A stretch of DNA of 8,618 bases from Gammaproteobacteria bacterium UBA6173 (GTDB lineage Bacteria; Pseudomonadota; Gammaproteobacteria; Pseudomonadales; Pseudohongiellaceae): positions 14,030 to 22,647 of the forward strand of contig DITX01000206.1 of assembly GCA_002422225.1 (NCBI GenBank). Direction: 5' to 3'. How positions within the stretch are numbered: position 1 is the stretch's first letter; the number at the start of each line of letters is the position of its first letter. The notes beneath the pieces are model-generated. The model was not told the origin of the DNA. It searched no databases and saw only the letters and a program-made list of their open reading frames with translations. Made by a program: the position numbers and the translations under genes. Positions 1-7,800 of the stretch are shown in pieces.

Positions 1-2337
1 GGGACGCGGGTGCCGTTGGCGCAGATCGCAGCGGTGGCCATAGGGTCGTTGGAGCGGTACGGTTCGGTGACCGCCGATGGTACTGCGGAAGCCGTGCAAG
101 CGCTGGTGATTGGGCTGGCCGGCGCCAATGCCCGCGATGTGGTGACAGGCGTCAAAAACAAACTGGCTGACATTGAAGCAACACTGCCGGAAGGCACTCA
201 CACTGAGGTGTTTTATGACCGCAGCGTGCTGATCGAGGGTGCCGTCCAGACGGTATCAACCGCCTTGATAGAAGCGGTGGTACTAGTGATTGTGTTGCTG
301 GTGTTATTCCTCGGGAACCTGCGCGCAGCAATCACCGCAGCCATGATTCTTCCGTTGTCGGCATTGGTGACATTTTTGCTGATGAGCAACATGTCGATGA
401 GCGCGAATCTGATGAGTTTAGGGGGCTTGGTGATCGCCATCGGCATGTTGGTGGATTCTGCCATTGTGGTGGTTGAAAACATCGTATCGTCGATGAGTCA
501 CCACAGCAAAAACACAAAACTGCCGCGCCTGCACATTATTTACCGGGCCGTCAAAGATGTCGCTGCGCCGGTCACGGCAGGTATTCTGATTATCATCATT
601 GTGTTCCTGCCCTTGCTGACCCTAGAAGGTCTGGAGGGCAAGCTGTTTGGCCCAGTGACCATGACCATTGTGTTTGCGTTAATTGGCTCTCTGGTATTGT
701 CGCTGACCGTTATTCCGGTGATTGCTTCATTCCTGATCAAGGCGGAAGGTCATGAGGAACCCTGGCTGGCCAGAAATCTTCTCAAAGTTTATAAACCCCT
801 GCTGATAAAAGCGCTGGCAAAACCCATCTATGTGCTGGTGCTGGCAGCAGGCTTGCTCGGGGTCACGGTGGCGATATTCCCACTGGTGGGTAAAACCTTT
901 ATGCCTACCATGGATGAAGGTGATCTGATCATTCAGCTGGAAATGATTCCGTCCATCAATCTGGAAACCTCAACGCACCTGGTTCAGCAAGTTGAAAAAG
1001 CACTGCTGGCCGAAGTGCCGGAGATTTTGCGGGTAGTCTCGCGCACAGGATCAGATGAACTGGGCCTTGATCCCATGGGTCTCAACGAATCTGACATGTT
1101 TCTGCATCTCCGGCCGCACAGCGAATGGCAGGTCCGCACCAAAGCCGAACTGGAAGAACGTCTGCGTACGGTGATGGATAAATTCAGCGGTATCAACTAC
1201 GGCTTCACCATGCCTATCGATATGCGAATTTCGGAAATGCTGACTGGATCGCGTGGCGATGTGGCGATCAAACTGTTTGGCGCCGATCTGAATGCCTTGA
1301 ATGAATACGCGCAACGCATTTCCGATACCGTGTCAGGTGTGCCCGGCGCGGTTGATACCACAGCCACCTTGAACGAAGGCGCCCAGTACCTTCAGGTCAG
1401 TATTGATCGACAGCGCGCAGGGCAACTTGGCATCAACGCCGATGAATTGCAGCGCCGGCTGCGTGCCGAAATTGAAGGCCTGCAAGTGGGCACGGTAATT
1501 GAAGATGGCGCTCGCATTGCCTTGATGATTCGGTTTGACAAAGTACGTGGTGATGGCCTGGCGTTCATGCGCAACAATCTGATCAATCTGCCGGAGGGTG
1601 GTTTTATACCACTGGCCGATGTCGCGGACATTCAGCGCGTGGAAGGCCCGGTGGTGATCAATCGAGAAAACAGTCAACGCTTTGCGGTGATCCGCAGCAA
1701 TGTTGAGGGCCGCGATCTGGTAGGGTTCGTGGATGAAGCGCGCAGTATGATTGCCGCGCAACTGGACTTGCCCGAAGGCTACACCTTGGAATGGGGCGGC
1801 GAGTTTGAAAATCAGCAACGCGCTGCTGCGAGACTCAGCCTGGTAATTCCTGTGGCGTTGTTGCTGATTGCGCTGGTGCTGTTTATGACGTTCCATTCCA
1901 TCAAACAGACCTTGATTATTCTATCTAACATTCCTTTTGCCATGACGGGTGGTTTGATTGCCCTGTGGTTGACCGGGGAATTTTTATCGGTGCCGGCATC
2001 GGTCGGGTTTATCGCCCTGCTGGGTGTCGCGGTGCTCAACGGTGTGGTGATGATGTCGCACTTCAATCATCTGGCTGACAAAGGTTTTGATGTGGCACAT
2101 GTGGTGCAGGAAGGCGCCATGCGGCGTCTGCGCCCGGTGATGATGACAGCCACCATCTGTGCCATTGGCCTGGTGCCTTTGCTGCTGGCCACCGGGCCGG
2201 GTTCAGAAATACAAAAACCACTGGCGATTGTGGTCATTGGCGGGCTGATCAGTTCCACACTGTTAACGCTGTTTTTGTTGCCTATCACCTATCGGCGCTT
2301 TCACCAGACTAAAACCCTGACAGGAGCTCACTCATGA
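1..2337 (+). CDS. Heavy-metal efflux RND permease (CzcA/CusA family), 5' truncated by window edge
   Basis: This is the inner-membrane, proton-driven pump subunit of a tripartite metal efflux system, working with a periplasmic adaptor and an outer-membrane channel. The frame is open from base 1, so the gene begins upstream; about 778 residues are visible and roughly 250 are missing compared with the usual length of about 1030. The visible part starts in the periplasmic porter domain. TM2 (TALIEAVVLVIVLLVLFL) is near residue 86, and TM4 carries GMLVDSAIVVVEN with Asp152 and Glu159, counted from base 1. Next come the second porter half, beginning near TFMPTMDEGDL, and TM8-TM12 (AVLNGVVMM, RLRPVMMTA, GPGSEIQKPLA). 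TM4 spacing is CusA-like, but DPMGLNESD and RGDVAIKLFG are CzcA-like, and the positions of the CusA Met573/Met623/Met672 triad appear to hold non-Met residues. The substrate is therefore more likely a divalent cation than Cu(I)/Ag(I); this is inference. The stop overlaps the next start (ATGA). The family call is firm; the metal is not. Confidence 0.93.
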   Translation, partial: GTRVPLAQIAAVAIGSLERYGSVTADGTAEAVQALVIGLAGANARDVVTGVKNKLADIEATLPEGTHTEVFYDRSVLIEGAVQTVSTALIEAVVLVIVLLVLFLGNLRAAITAAMILPLSALVTFLLMSNMSMSANLMSLGGLVIAIGMLVDSAIVVVENIVSSMSHHSKNTKLPRLHIIYRAVKDVAAPVTAGILIIIIVFLPLLTLEGLEGKLFGPVTMTIVFALIGSLVLSLTVIPVIASFLIKAEGHEEPWLARNLLKVYKPLLIKALAKPIYVLVLAAGLLGVTVAIFPLVGKTFMPTMDEGDLIIQLEMIPSINLETSTHLVQQVEKALLAEVPEILRVVSRTGSDELGLDPMGLNESDMFLHLRPHSEWQVRTKAELEERLRTVMDKFSGINYGFTMPIDMRISEMLTGSRGDVAIKLFGADLNALNEYAQRISDTVSGVPGAVDTTATLNEGAQYLQVSIDRQRAGQLGINADELQRRLRAEIEGLQVGTVIEDGARIALMIRFDKVRGDGLAFMRNNLINLPEGGFIPLADVADIQRVEGPVVINRENSQRFAVIRSNVEGRDLVGFVDEARSMIAAQLDLPEGYTLEWGGEFENQQRAAARLSLVIPVALLLIALVLFMTFHSIKQTLIILSNIPFAMTGGLIALWLTGEFLSVPASVGFIALLGVAVLNGVVMMSHFNHLADKGFDVAHVVQEGAMRRLRPVMMTATICAIGLVPLLLATGPGSEIQKPLAIVVIGGLISSTLLTLFLLPITYRRFHQTKTLTGAHS

Positions 2338-2624
2338 AAACCATGCTGATACTCAATGCATCGCCCGCATTGGAAGAGGACCTGGTGGACTATCTGCTGG
2401 AACATCCCGATATTGAGGGTTTTACAACGTTTGCAGCCCATGGTCATGGCAGCACCAGCAATTTGTCGGTCACAGAACAAGTCACCGGTCGGCGCAAACG
2501 CATTCAATTTCAGATCCTTATGAATAGCAATGTAGTGGATGCGCTGACGGGCGAGCTTGGCAGCCGGATTGGACGCGATATTGTGTACTGGCAGGTGCCG
2601 GTATCAGGTCTGGGCAGAACCTGA
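2334..2624 (+). CDS. DUF3240 family protein (small PII-like partner of RND metal pump)
   Basis: This 96-residue soluble protein is translationally coupled to the RND permease: its ATG overlaps the pump stop as ATGA, and an AGGAG Shine-Dalgarno at 2322-2326 sits 7 bases upstream. No signal peptide or membrane segment is visible. The sequence matches my recollection of the DUF3240 family: an N-terminal strand (MLILNAS), an acidic helix (EEDLVDYLL), a GFTTF segment, a His-containing loop (His36, His38 in AAHGHGS), the LSVTEQVTGRRKR motif at about 44-56, and a late YWQVPV strand. The pattern suggests a ferredoxin-like/PII-like or CutA-like fold. Members are typically found directly after czcA-type genes. 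A sensing or regulatory role for the pump is plausible but unproven. The gene ends 20 bases before the stop of the convergent hydrolase gene. Confidence 0.88.
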   Translation: MKTMLILNASPALEEDLVDYLLEHPDIEGFTTFAAHGHGSTSNLSVTEQVTGRRKRIQFQILMNSNVVDALTGELGSRIGRDIVYWQVPVSGLGRT

Positions 2625-2644
2625 TCCCGGCCAAAATTGCCCTG

Positions 2645-3988
2645 TTACTCGAGTGCTTCATAAACCCCGGTTTTGAAGCGCTCACGGAAACCATTGCCGC
2701 CAGCGGGTGATACCTGCGACATGATGATAGTGACCATATTTTTACTGGGGTCTATCCAGAAACGTGTGCCGGCGGAACCATCCCACCAGTATTCCCCTTG
2801 ATTGACGGTATGGTTGTATGCCGTTGGATCCAGTGCCACGGCAAAACCGCCCAGACTCCAGCCGGAACCCGCCCAGTAGCCATTGCTGCCGATGGGCATC
2901 AAGGCATCAGGCACTGCATTTTCAGCGGCCTGACGCACGCCCTCTTCACTCAATACTCGTTGGCCATTCGCCAAGCCATTGTCCAGGAACAATTGCGAGA
3001 ACTTCAGAAAATCTGCCGTGGATGACACCAGCCCTACGCCGCTGCTGCTCAGGGCGCGCGGCTCAGTCACAGGAATATGCTCCATCTCATGCGGGCGCAG
3101 TTTACCCTCAGCATCGGGACGATAAACGGTTGCCAGCCGATCGCGGCGACTTTCGTCAACATAAAACACCGTGTCGGTCATGCCCAATGGTTCAAAAATT
3201 TCCTGCTGATAAAAACTCTGAATGTCTTGCCCAGACACGACTTCAATGATGCGACCCAACACTTCAGAGTGCATGCCATAACGATACGCTGTACCCGGGT
3301 CTTCAAACAACGGCAGGGCCGCCACGTTATCAACCAATTGCTCCAGTGTCTGGTGGTAACTGTGCACGTTGTTGGCGCGGTATAAGGCGCTGTTTCTGCC
3401 ACCAATGCCTGAAGTGTGCAACAGTAATTGCGCGATGGTAATGTCACCGTTTCGTGGGCGCACTTCTTCCACGTCAGCATCATTGGCGTCCTGAATAACA
3501 GGTTGATCCGAAAACTGCGGCAGGTATGTCTGCACCGCATCGTTCACACTGAGCAGGCCCTTGTCCTGAAGAATCAGAATGCCAAGCGCGGTGATGGGTC
3601 GGGTCATGGAGTAGGTGCGAAACAAAGCATCGGCTGTCATTGGCTGCTGCGATTCAATTTGTTTGTAACCCAACGCCTGCAAATAAACCAATTTACCGTC
3701 TTTTAAAATGGCGGCAACGGCGCCCGGTATATCACCGGCATCAATCTGCGCCTGCAAGGTAGCGGTGACCTGCTCCAGTTTTGCCGCTGACATACCGGCG
3801 GCAGAAGCACTGACACTTTCAAACCCGGGCAGGCTTGATACTGACTGCGCCTGAGCAGCATTGGCAAGCGGCAGCAACAAGGCCAGTGCAATCATAGCGT
3901 TACGCGTCAAACCCGGTGCGGATCGGGTGGCAAACTGCGTCTTCTTAAGGATAAGAGGTGTGTTTGTCGAACACAACGACTGCTTCAT
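2645..3988 (-). CDS. Exported serine hydrolase, beta-lactamase class C/EstB-like, with Arg in place of the catalytic Lys
   Basis: This is a predicted secreted or periplasmic penicillin-binding-protein-fold hydrolase (PF00144-type; esterase, peptidase or beta-lactamase-like). I chose the ATG at 3988 (447 residues) because GGAG lies 7 bases upstream; the ATG at 4009, which would add 7 residues, has no visible Shine-Dalgarno. A long basic N-region of about 30 residues precedes the hydrophobic core MIALALLLPLANAAQAQ, with likely cleavage after AQA near residue 47. The nucleophile motif is Ser127-Met-Thr-Arg130 in FRTYSMTRPIT, where the family normally has Ser-x-x-Lys. LLHTSGI follows at about 190-196, then the Tyr motif YRYGMHSEVLG (Tyr237), EIFEPLGM, and the third motif WWDGSAGTRFWID (Trp402-x-Gly404), as in EstB-like esterases. 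The natural substrate cannot be told from sequence. The gene lies 66 bases downstream of the MoaD/ThiS remnant, so both may share a transcript. Loss of the Lys leaves activity uncertain. Confidence 0.9.
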   Translation of the reverse strand: MKQSLCSTNTPLILKKTQFATRSAPGLTRNAMIALALLLPLANAAQAQSVSSLPGFESVSASAAGMSAAKLEQVTATLQAQIDAGDIPGAVAAILKDGKLVYLQALGYKQIESQQPMTADALFRTYSMTRPITALGILILQDKGLLSVNDAVQTYLPQFSDQPVIQDANDADVEEVRPRNGDITIAQLLLHTSGIGGRNSALYRANNVHSYHQTLEQLVDNVAALPLFEDPGTAYRYGMHSEVLGRIIEVVSGQDIQSFYQQEIFEPLGMTDTVFYVDESRRDRLATVYRPDAEGKLRPHEMEHIPVTEPRALSSSGVGLVSSTADFLKFSQLFLDNGLANGQRVLSEEGVRQAAENAVPDALMPIGSNGYWAGSGWSLGGFAVALDPTAYNHTVNQGEYWWDGSAGTRFWIDPSKNMVTIIMSQVSPAGGNGFRERFKTGVYEALE

Positions 3989-4054
3989 GGTGTGGCTCCA
4001 GAACTGCATAGGCAGTGTGGTGGTCAGTGGACCGGGTTTATCAGAACCCCAAGC

Positions 4055-4225
4055 TTACCCGCCACTGAGCGCGCCGACAATCTGCACCCTGTTATTGTCT
4101 GCAACAGGCACATCCAGCGAACGCACCATGGTTTCCCCGACAAACATGGCGATATGGCGGCGGATACCGCCCTGCTCATCAACCAGCCGAAAACGTATGC
4201 TGGGGAAACGTCTATCCAAGGCCAT
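4055..4225 (-). pseudogene. C-terminal fragment of a MoaD/ThiS-like ubiquitin-fold protein (ends in Gly-Gly)
   Basis: Read from 4225 to the TAA at 4055-4057, the frame gives RRFPSIRFRLVDEQG, GIRRHIAMFV, then RSLDVPVADNNRVQIV and a final ALSGG-stop. This is the second half of the beta-grasp fold of MoaD/ThiS sulfur-carrier proteins, whose terminal Gly-Gly is adenylated and thiocarboxylated. About 56 residues remain of a usual 80-95; the N-terminal strands and first helix are missing, replaced by sequence from the BNR-like fragment in another frame. An ATG at 4223-4225 lies just before the recognisable part and overlaps the end of the BNR-like frame (stop at 4212-4214), so reinitiation could make a truncated product. 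With half the fold absent I treat it as a remnant. The family assignment from the tail is strong; whether anything is translated is unknown. Confidence 0.72.
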
Positions 4226-4370
4226 CGCCTTGTTCGGTGGCAACCGGCGAGAATGCAGGCGGTGTTTTGGCTTCTGCCCAGCTGGCGCCAGCATCATTGG
4301 ACATAAACACGAAGGGGCCAAGATGTCCGCTGCCAACAGACATCAATTGATAAGCGGGTTTGCCTGTCAT
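4212..4370 (-). pseudogene. Fragment of a BNR/sialidase-like beta-propeller protein
   Basis: A 52-codon frame starts at an ATG with an excellent Shine-Dalgarno (GGAGGG at 4378-4383, 7-base spacing) and ends at TAG 4212-4214. It begins MTGKPAYQLMSVGSG and continues GHLGPFVFMSNDAGASWAEA, then TPPAF. The (F)V(F)-x-S-x-D-x-G-x-x-W pattern is a BNR/Asp-box repeat of the kind found in 'exo-alpha-sialidase' or WD40/YVTN/BNR-like proteins of about 350 residues. These genes often lie next to MoaD/ThiS genes, which fits the downstream fragment. The frame stops right after GDGLG, where intact relatives usually continue with a VDHxFW-type segment, so about 85% of the protein is gone. The stretch between the first strand and GHLGP also looks shorter than in relatives, which suggests a further internal deletion; this is from memory of the family and less certain. 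Confidence 0.6.
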
Positions 4371-4401
4371 GATCGATCCCTCCGTTGGTTTTTATTGTTC
4401 C

Positions 4402-4411
4402 AGCGTTACCA
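4402..4411 (-). promoter_or_regulatory. Half-site TGGTAACGCT upstream of the BNR-like fragment
   Basis: Read on the minus strand, these ten bases are identical to the left half of the palindrome at 4604-4619. The site lies about 32 bases upstream of the ATG at 4370, where a repressor could block transcription. The right half (GGAACA) does not complete the palindrome, so it may be a degraded or half operator. Low confidence on its own; the exact 10-base match in the same intergenic region is the argument. Confidence 0.3.
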
Positions 4412-4495
4412 CAAAAACGTGTCGCAGTAAGAATAGTCCCGGGGCTTGGTGGTCGTCTAGCCTGTCTAAGCCTTGACATGTCCTCGTAACAAAAA

Positions 4496-4525
4496 TTGAC
4501 TCATTTAAGGCATTTGGTTTATTCT
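4496..4525 (+). promoter_or_regulatory. Candidate sigma-70 promoter for the TonB receptor
   Basis: TTGACT (4496-4501) matches the -35 consensus in five of six bases, and TATTCT (4520-4525) matches the -10 in four of six, with an 18-base spacer. Transcription would start near 4532, giving a leader of about 320 bases before the receptor ATG. An alternative weak pair, TTTATG/GATAAA with 17-base spacing, lies around 4783-4811. Which is used cannot be settled from sequence. Confidence 0.35.
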
Positions 4526-4603
4526 TCGAACGATCGATCGCACAGAAAATCACGTCAAAACAAAATATTATGAAAAGTAACAAACTGATCGCTCTGTGAA
4601 GAT

Positions 4604-4619
4604 TGGTAACGCTTTCCCA
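4604..4619 (+). promoter_or_regulatory. LacI/GalR-type operator candidate TGGTAACGCTTTCCCA
   Basis: This is a 16-base imperfect palindrome centred on GC, with six of eight positions paired (TGGnAAnGCnTTnCCA). The size, central GC and A/T flanks resemble LacI/GalR-family operators, which in gammaproteobacteria often control TonB receptors for sugars. It lies upstream of the receptor, downstream of the candidate promoter at 4496-4525. No regulator gene is in the window, so the regulator is unknown. Confidence 0.4.
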
Positions 4620-4838
4620 TCATCCGGAAAGTTGTAACATCGCCCGACAACAAAATCAGAACAACAATTAGCAAAGAACGAACATAGAGGGCTGTAGGCC
4701 GCCCCGTAAGCGCTGATAGGAACTTGTGACTATTTTCGCAGCGGACTGGTTTTTACACACCTCGTTGGTCGGCTTTGCTTTTTTTATGGGCTGAAAATGC
4801 CAGGCGATAAACTTAACTGCAGTAACAATAAGTATTAA

Positions 4839-4851
4839 GGGGGGGAAACCC
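4839..4851 (+). promoter_or_regulatory. Seven-G Shine-Dalgarno tract with GNRA-type mini hairpin, TonB receptor start
   Basis: Seven consecutive G (4839-4845) after AA form the purine-rich ribosome binding site, ending 7 bases before the ATG at 4853. The last three stem G (4842-4844), GAAA (4845-4848) and CCC (4849-4851) can form a 3-bp hairpin with a GNRA-type loop that would cover part of the site. The tract fixes the choice of start codon. Confidence 0.6.
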
Positions 4852-4852
4852 G

Positions 4853-7800
4853 ATGAAATTGAAAGAACTGTATCGGTGTATAGCTTGCGTAACACTGGTT
4901 GTACCCACGCTGGTGTTCGCTCAACCAGCGCCTGAGATCGAAGAGGTTGTTGTTACAGGTTCATTGATTCGTGGCACACCTGTTGACGCAGCACTACCAG
5001 TCGAAGTTTATTCACAGGAAGACCTGAAACTGTCAGGTTCTCCATCTGCTCTGGACTTTGCAAAAAGCCTGAGCATCTCCGGTGCCACATCCGGTGAGTC
5101 TTACTATTTTGGCGGTGCCGCCCTGACCGGTAGCGTCAGCTACAACCTGCGCGGTATCGGCTCGGACAAAACTCTGTCGCTGTTTAACGGCCGACGCGTA
5201 ACACAGAACACGTCTGTTATTCCATCTATCGCTTTGTCGCGTATCGAAATCCTCAAGGACGGCGCGGCCGTAACCTACGGTGCGGATGCAACGGGTGGTG
5301 TTGTTAACTTCATCAGCCGCGACAGTTACGACGGCGTTGAAATTCAATCATCTTACAAAGCTATCGACGGTTCTGACGGCGATTACACCTTTGGTATACT
5401 CGGCGGCTTTGGTGGGGATAACACCGATGTCATCTGGGCAGCGCAGTGGGAACACCGCTCACGTCTGGATGCCAAAGAGCGTTCATTTACTGAACTGCCT
5501 TACGGCGTCAACCCTGCACCATGGTCAACACTGACCAACCTGGCCGGCTGGTTGCCCCGCGGCACGCTGCCAGCATCACAGGTTTACAACCCCGCTTCTT
5601 CTACTGCGAACGGCGACTGGGGCGCTCCAACGGGCGGTATCATTTCCGACTTTACACAGAGCTCTTGTGAAGCGGTAGGTGGTATCTACGTTAACAACTT
5701 CAGCTGTGCGTATAACTACATTCCTTACTACAACCTTGTAGCAGATAACGATATTTACCGTCTGTACACCCAGGTAAAAACTGCGGTTACTGACACCATG
5801 GACTTCTACGTGCGTGCGGCCTACTCCATGGTTGACACACCTAACCAATACGGCTCACCGTCACAGCCTGTGATTCGTGGCCCCGCTATCCATGGCGGCG
5901 CGACCTACCAGCTATACGTACCGAAGTCCAACCCATTTGTGGCTGACTTTGCCCAGCGTACCGGTTTTGCCAACAACCCGGCTTATGCAGTAACCCAGGG
6001 GTTCACTCCGGTGACTTACCGCGCCTTTGCGCACGGCGGTCTGGATACCCTGGCCGAAGCCGGTCAGTTCGGAACCCCCAGCAAAATCCGCAATAAATTT
6101 GCCCACATCTCTTCCGGATTTGAAGGCGAGTTTAGTAACGGCATCAGCTACGATATCGCAGCAACTTACAACCGTACCAACCTGTACGCCGACAGCCCGG
6201 ACATGATGCTGTACCGTGTTCAGGAAGCCTTGAATGGTTTTGGTGGTCCAAACTGTAACGTTCCCGACCAGAACCCTAACCGTTTTGGCACACAGAACCC
6301 AGCCATGGCTGGCTCTGCAGGCTGCTTATGGTACAACCCCTTTGCATCCAACTTTTCAGCTCAGCCTGTGTACGGCTTGGCTAACCCAAGTTATGTTCCG
6401 GGAGCAGAGAATTCAGACGAGTTAATCGAGTGGCTGTTTAATGACCGAGCTGCCCGCGAAATCAACTGGAACCTGACCTTTGATGCCGTATTCAGCGGCG
6501 AGACGCCAATTGCACTGCCAGGCGGCAATGTAAGTTGGGCGGCCGGTGGCCAGGTCCGTACTACTGAAAACAATGAGGTCGTCAGCGATCCACTGTTTAA
6601 TGGTTCAACCCCTTGCCAGGTTCCCGCATCAGGCGGTCAGGTTCCACGCGACCCAACAGACCCACTGTACAACGGCTGCACACCTGACGGCCCAGGCCCG
6701 TTCCAATTTTTCGGCACTAACATACCAGATTACAGCTCTCAGGATCAGACCTCCGTATTCGGCGAGTTGAGCTTGCCAGTGTTTGATTCCCTGTATCTGT
6801 CTGCAGCGGTACGTTACGAAGAATTCTCTGGCGACTTGAACTCAACGGTTTACAAGGTATCCGGTCAGTACACATTGACTGACAACCTGTCATTCCGTGG
6901 TTCATATGGCACTAACTACCAAGCACCTGGCGCAGATATTATTCCTGGCGAAGTGACCAACGGCACTAATAGCTACACCATCGCAGCTGGTAACTGGCGG
7001 GGCGCACAGACAGTAACTTCAGCCGGTATTGTTCCGGAAGAAGCAACTGTCTGGAGCACAGGCGCCATCTGGCAATCTGAAGGCTTCACCGCTGGCAGCG
7101 ACTTCCGTTTTATTGTTGATTTCTTCAACATCGAAACTGAAAACGAACTGGCACTGCTGGCTTCAGCCAACCAGATCGCAACCGCGGTATTCAGCATTTC
7201 CCCAACCGGATCTGCGACTATCCCAACCAATGGTACTGCGCTGGCAAACTGCGCTCACCCGCTGGCAGGTCGTGTTGTATTTAACGGCCAGTGTGTTCAG
7301 GGCGTGACGTCAGCAGCTGACTTCGCATCTGTTCGTACTGACTTTGGTAACGGCCCAGGACAAACCACAACTGGTTTTGACATTCAGACCAGTTATGGCT
7401 TCCCGGCATTTGCAGGTGACCTGACGTTCAGTGCAAATGCGACCAAAATCAACGAGTTCAAATTCACTGCAACAACACTGGATGGCTACACCATCAGTGC
7501 TGGTGATGACCGTTTGGGCTTCCTGAACTTCGCAACCATCGCTAACGCGGTGTCTGAGTGGCGCGGTAACTTTACTGCCAACTACTCACAAGGCGACCAC
7601 AATTTCCGTCTGATGACTCAGTACATCAAAGGCGTAAAGGATGATCGTTTCTTCAACGCTGACGGCTCTCGTGTCGGTGACGCAGCGTTAACACCAAACG
7701 GCCGTCAGCCCGGCACAACAACTCCATTCGGCCCAAGCACTTACGGTGTGTATGGTGATGATTGGATCGCGCTGGACTTCCACTACACCGTGGACCTGGC

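Larger units (their letters stand above)
4371..4852. other. Divergent intergenic region between the minus-strand remnant operon and the TonB receptor gene
   Basis: This stretch of about 480 bases has no convincing gene. It separates the minus-strand start at 4370 from the receptor start at 4853 and holds the ribosome binding sites of both, a candidate plus-strand promoter, a LacI-type palindrome, an inverted copy of its half-site, and short palindromes (GACATGTC 4475-4482, TTCGAA 4525-4530, CGATCGATCG 4531-4540). Small hairpins are possible in the receptor leader (GTTGT/ACAAC near 4631-4651; GGGC/GCCC near 4689-4704), but none matches a riboswitch class I know. Confidence 0.7.

Noticed and set aside
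1333..1896. Minus-strand 187-codon frame inside the RND gene
   Set aside because: Long antisense shadow of the well-supported pump gene; His/Gln-rich composition with no family resemblance.
2622..2647. Terminator between the convergent DUF3240 and hydrolase genes
   Set aside because: Only a 3-base GGC/GCC stem is present and there is no T-run; termination probably occurs inside the opposing gene or is factor-dependent.
4055..4336. A single 93-residue minus-strand protein
   Set aside because: The only start that gives this length is a TTG without a Shine-Dalgarno, and its first third is the BNR-like fragment read out of frame; only the last ~56 residues look like a real protein.
3861..4430. 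Plus-strand 189-codon frame
   Set aside because: It is antisense to the hydrolase start and to both gene remnants, whose minus-strand readings have recognisable motifs.
4392..4583. Minus-strand 63-codon frame with a hydrophobic start
   Set aside because: It covers the divergent promoter region, lacks a ribosome binding site I can see, and resembles no family; more likely chance in A/T-rich DNA.
4766..4780. Possible sigma-54 promoter (TGG...TTTGCTT)
   Set aside because: The GG and GC elements are 8 bases apart rather than the required 10.
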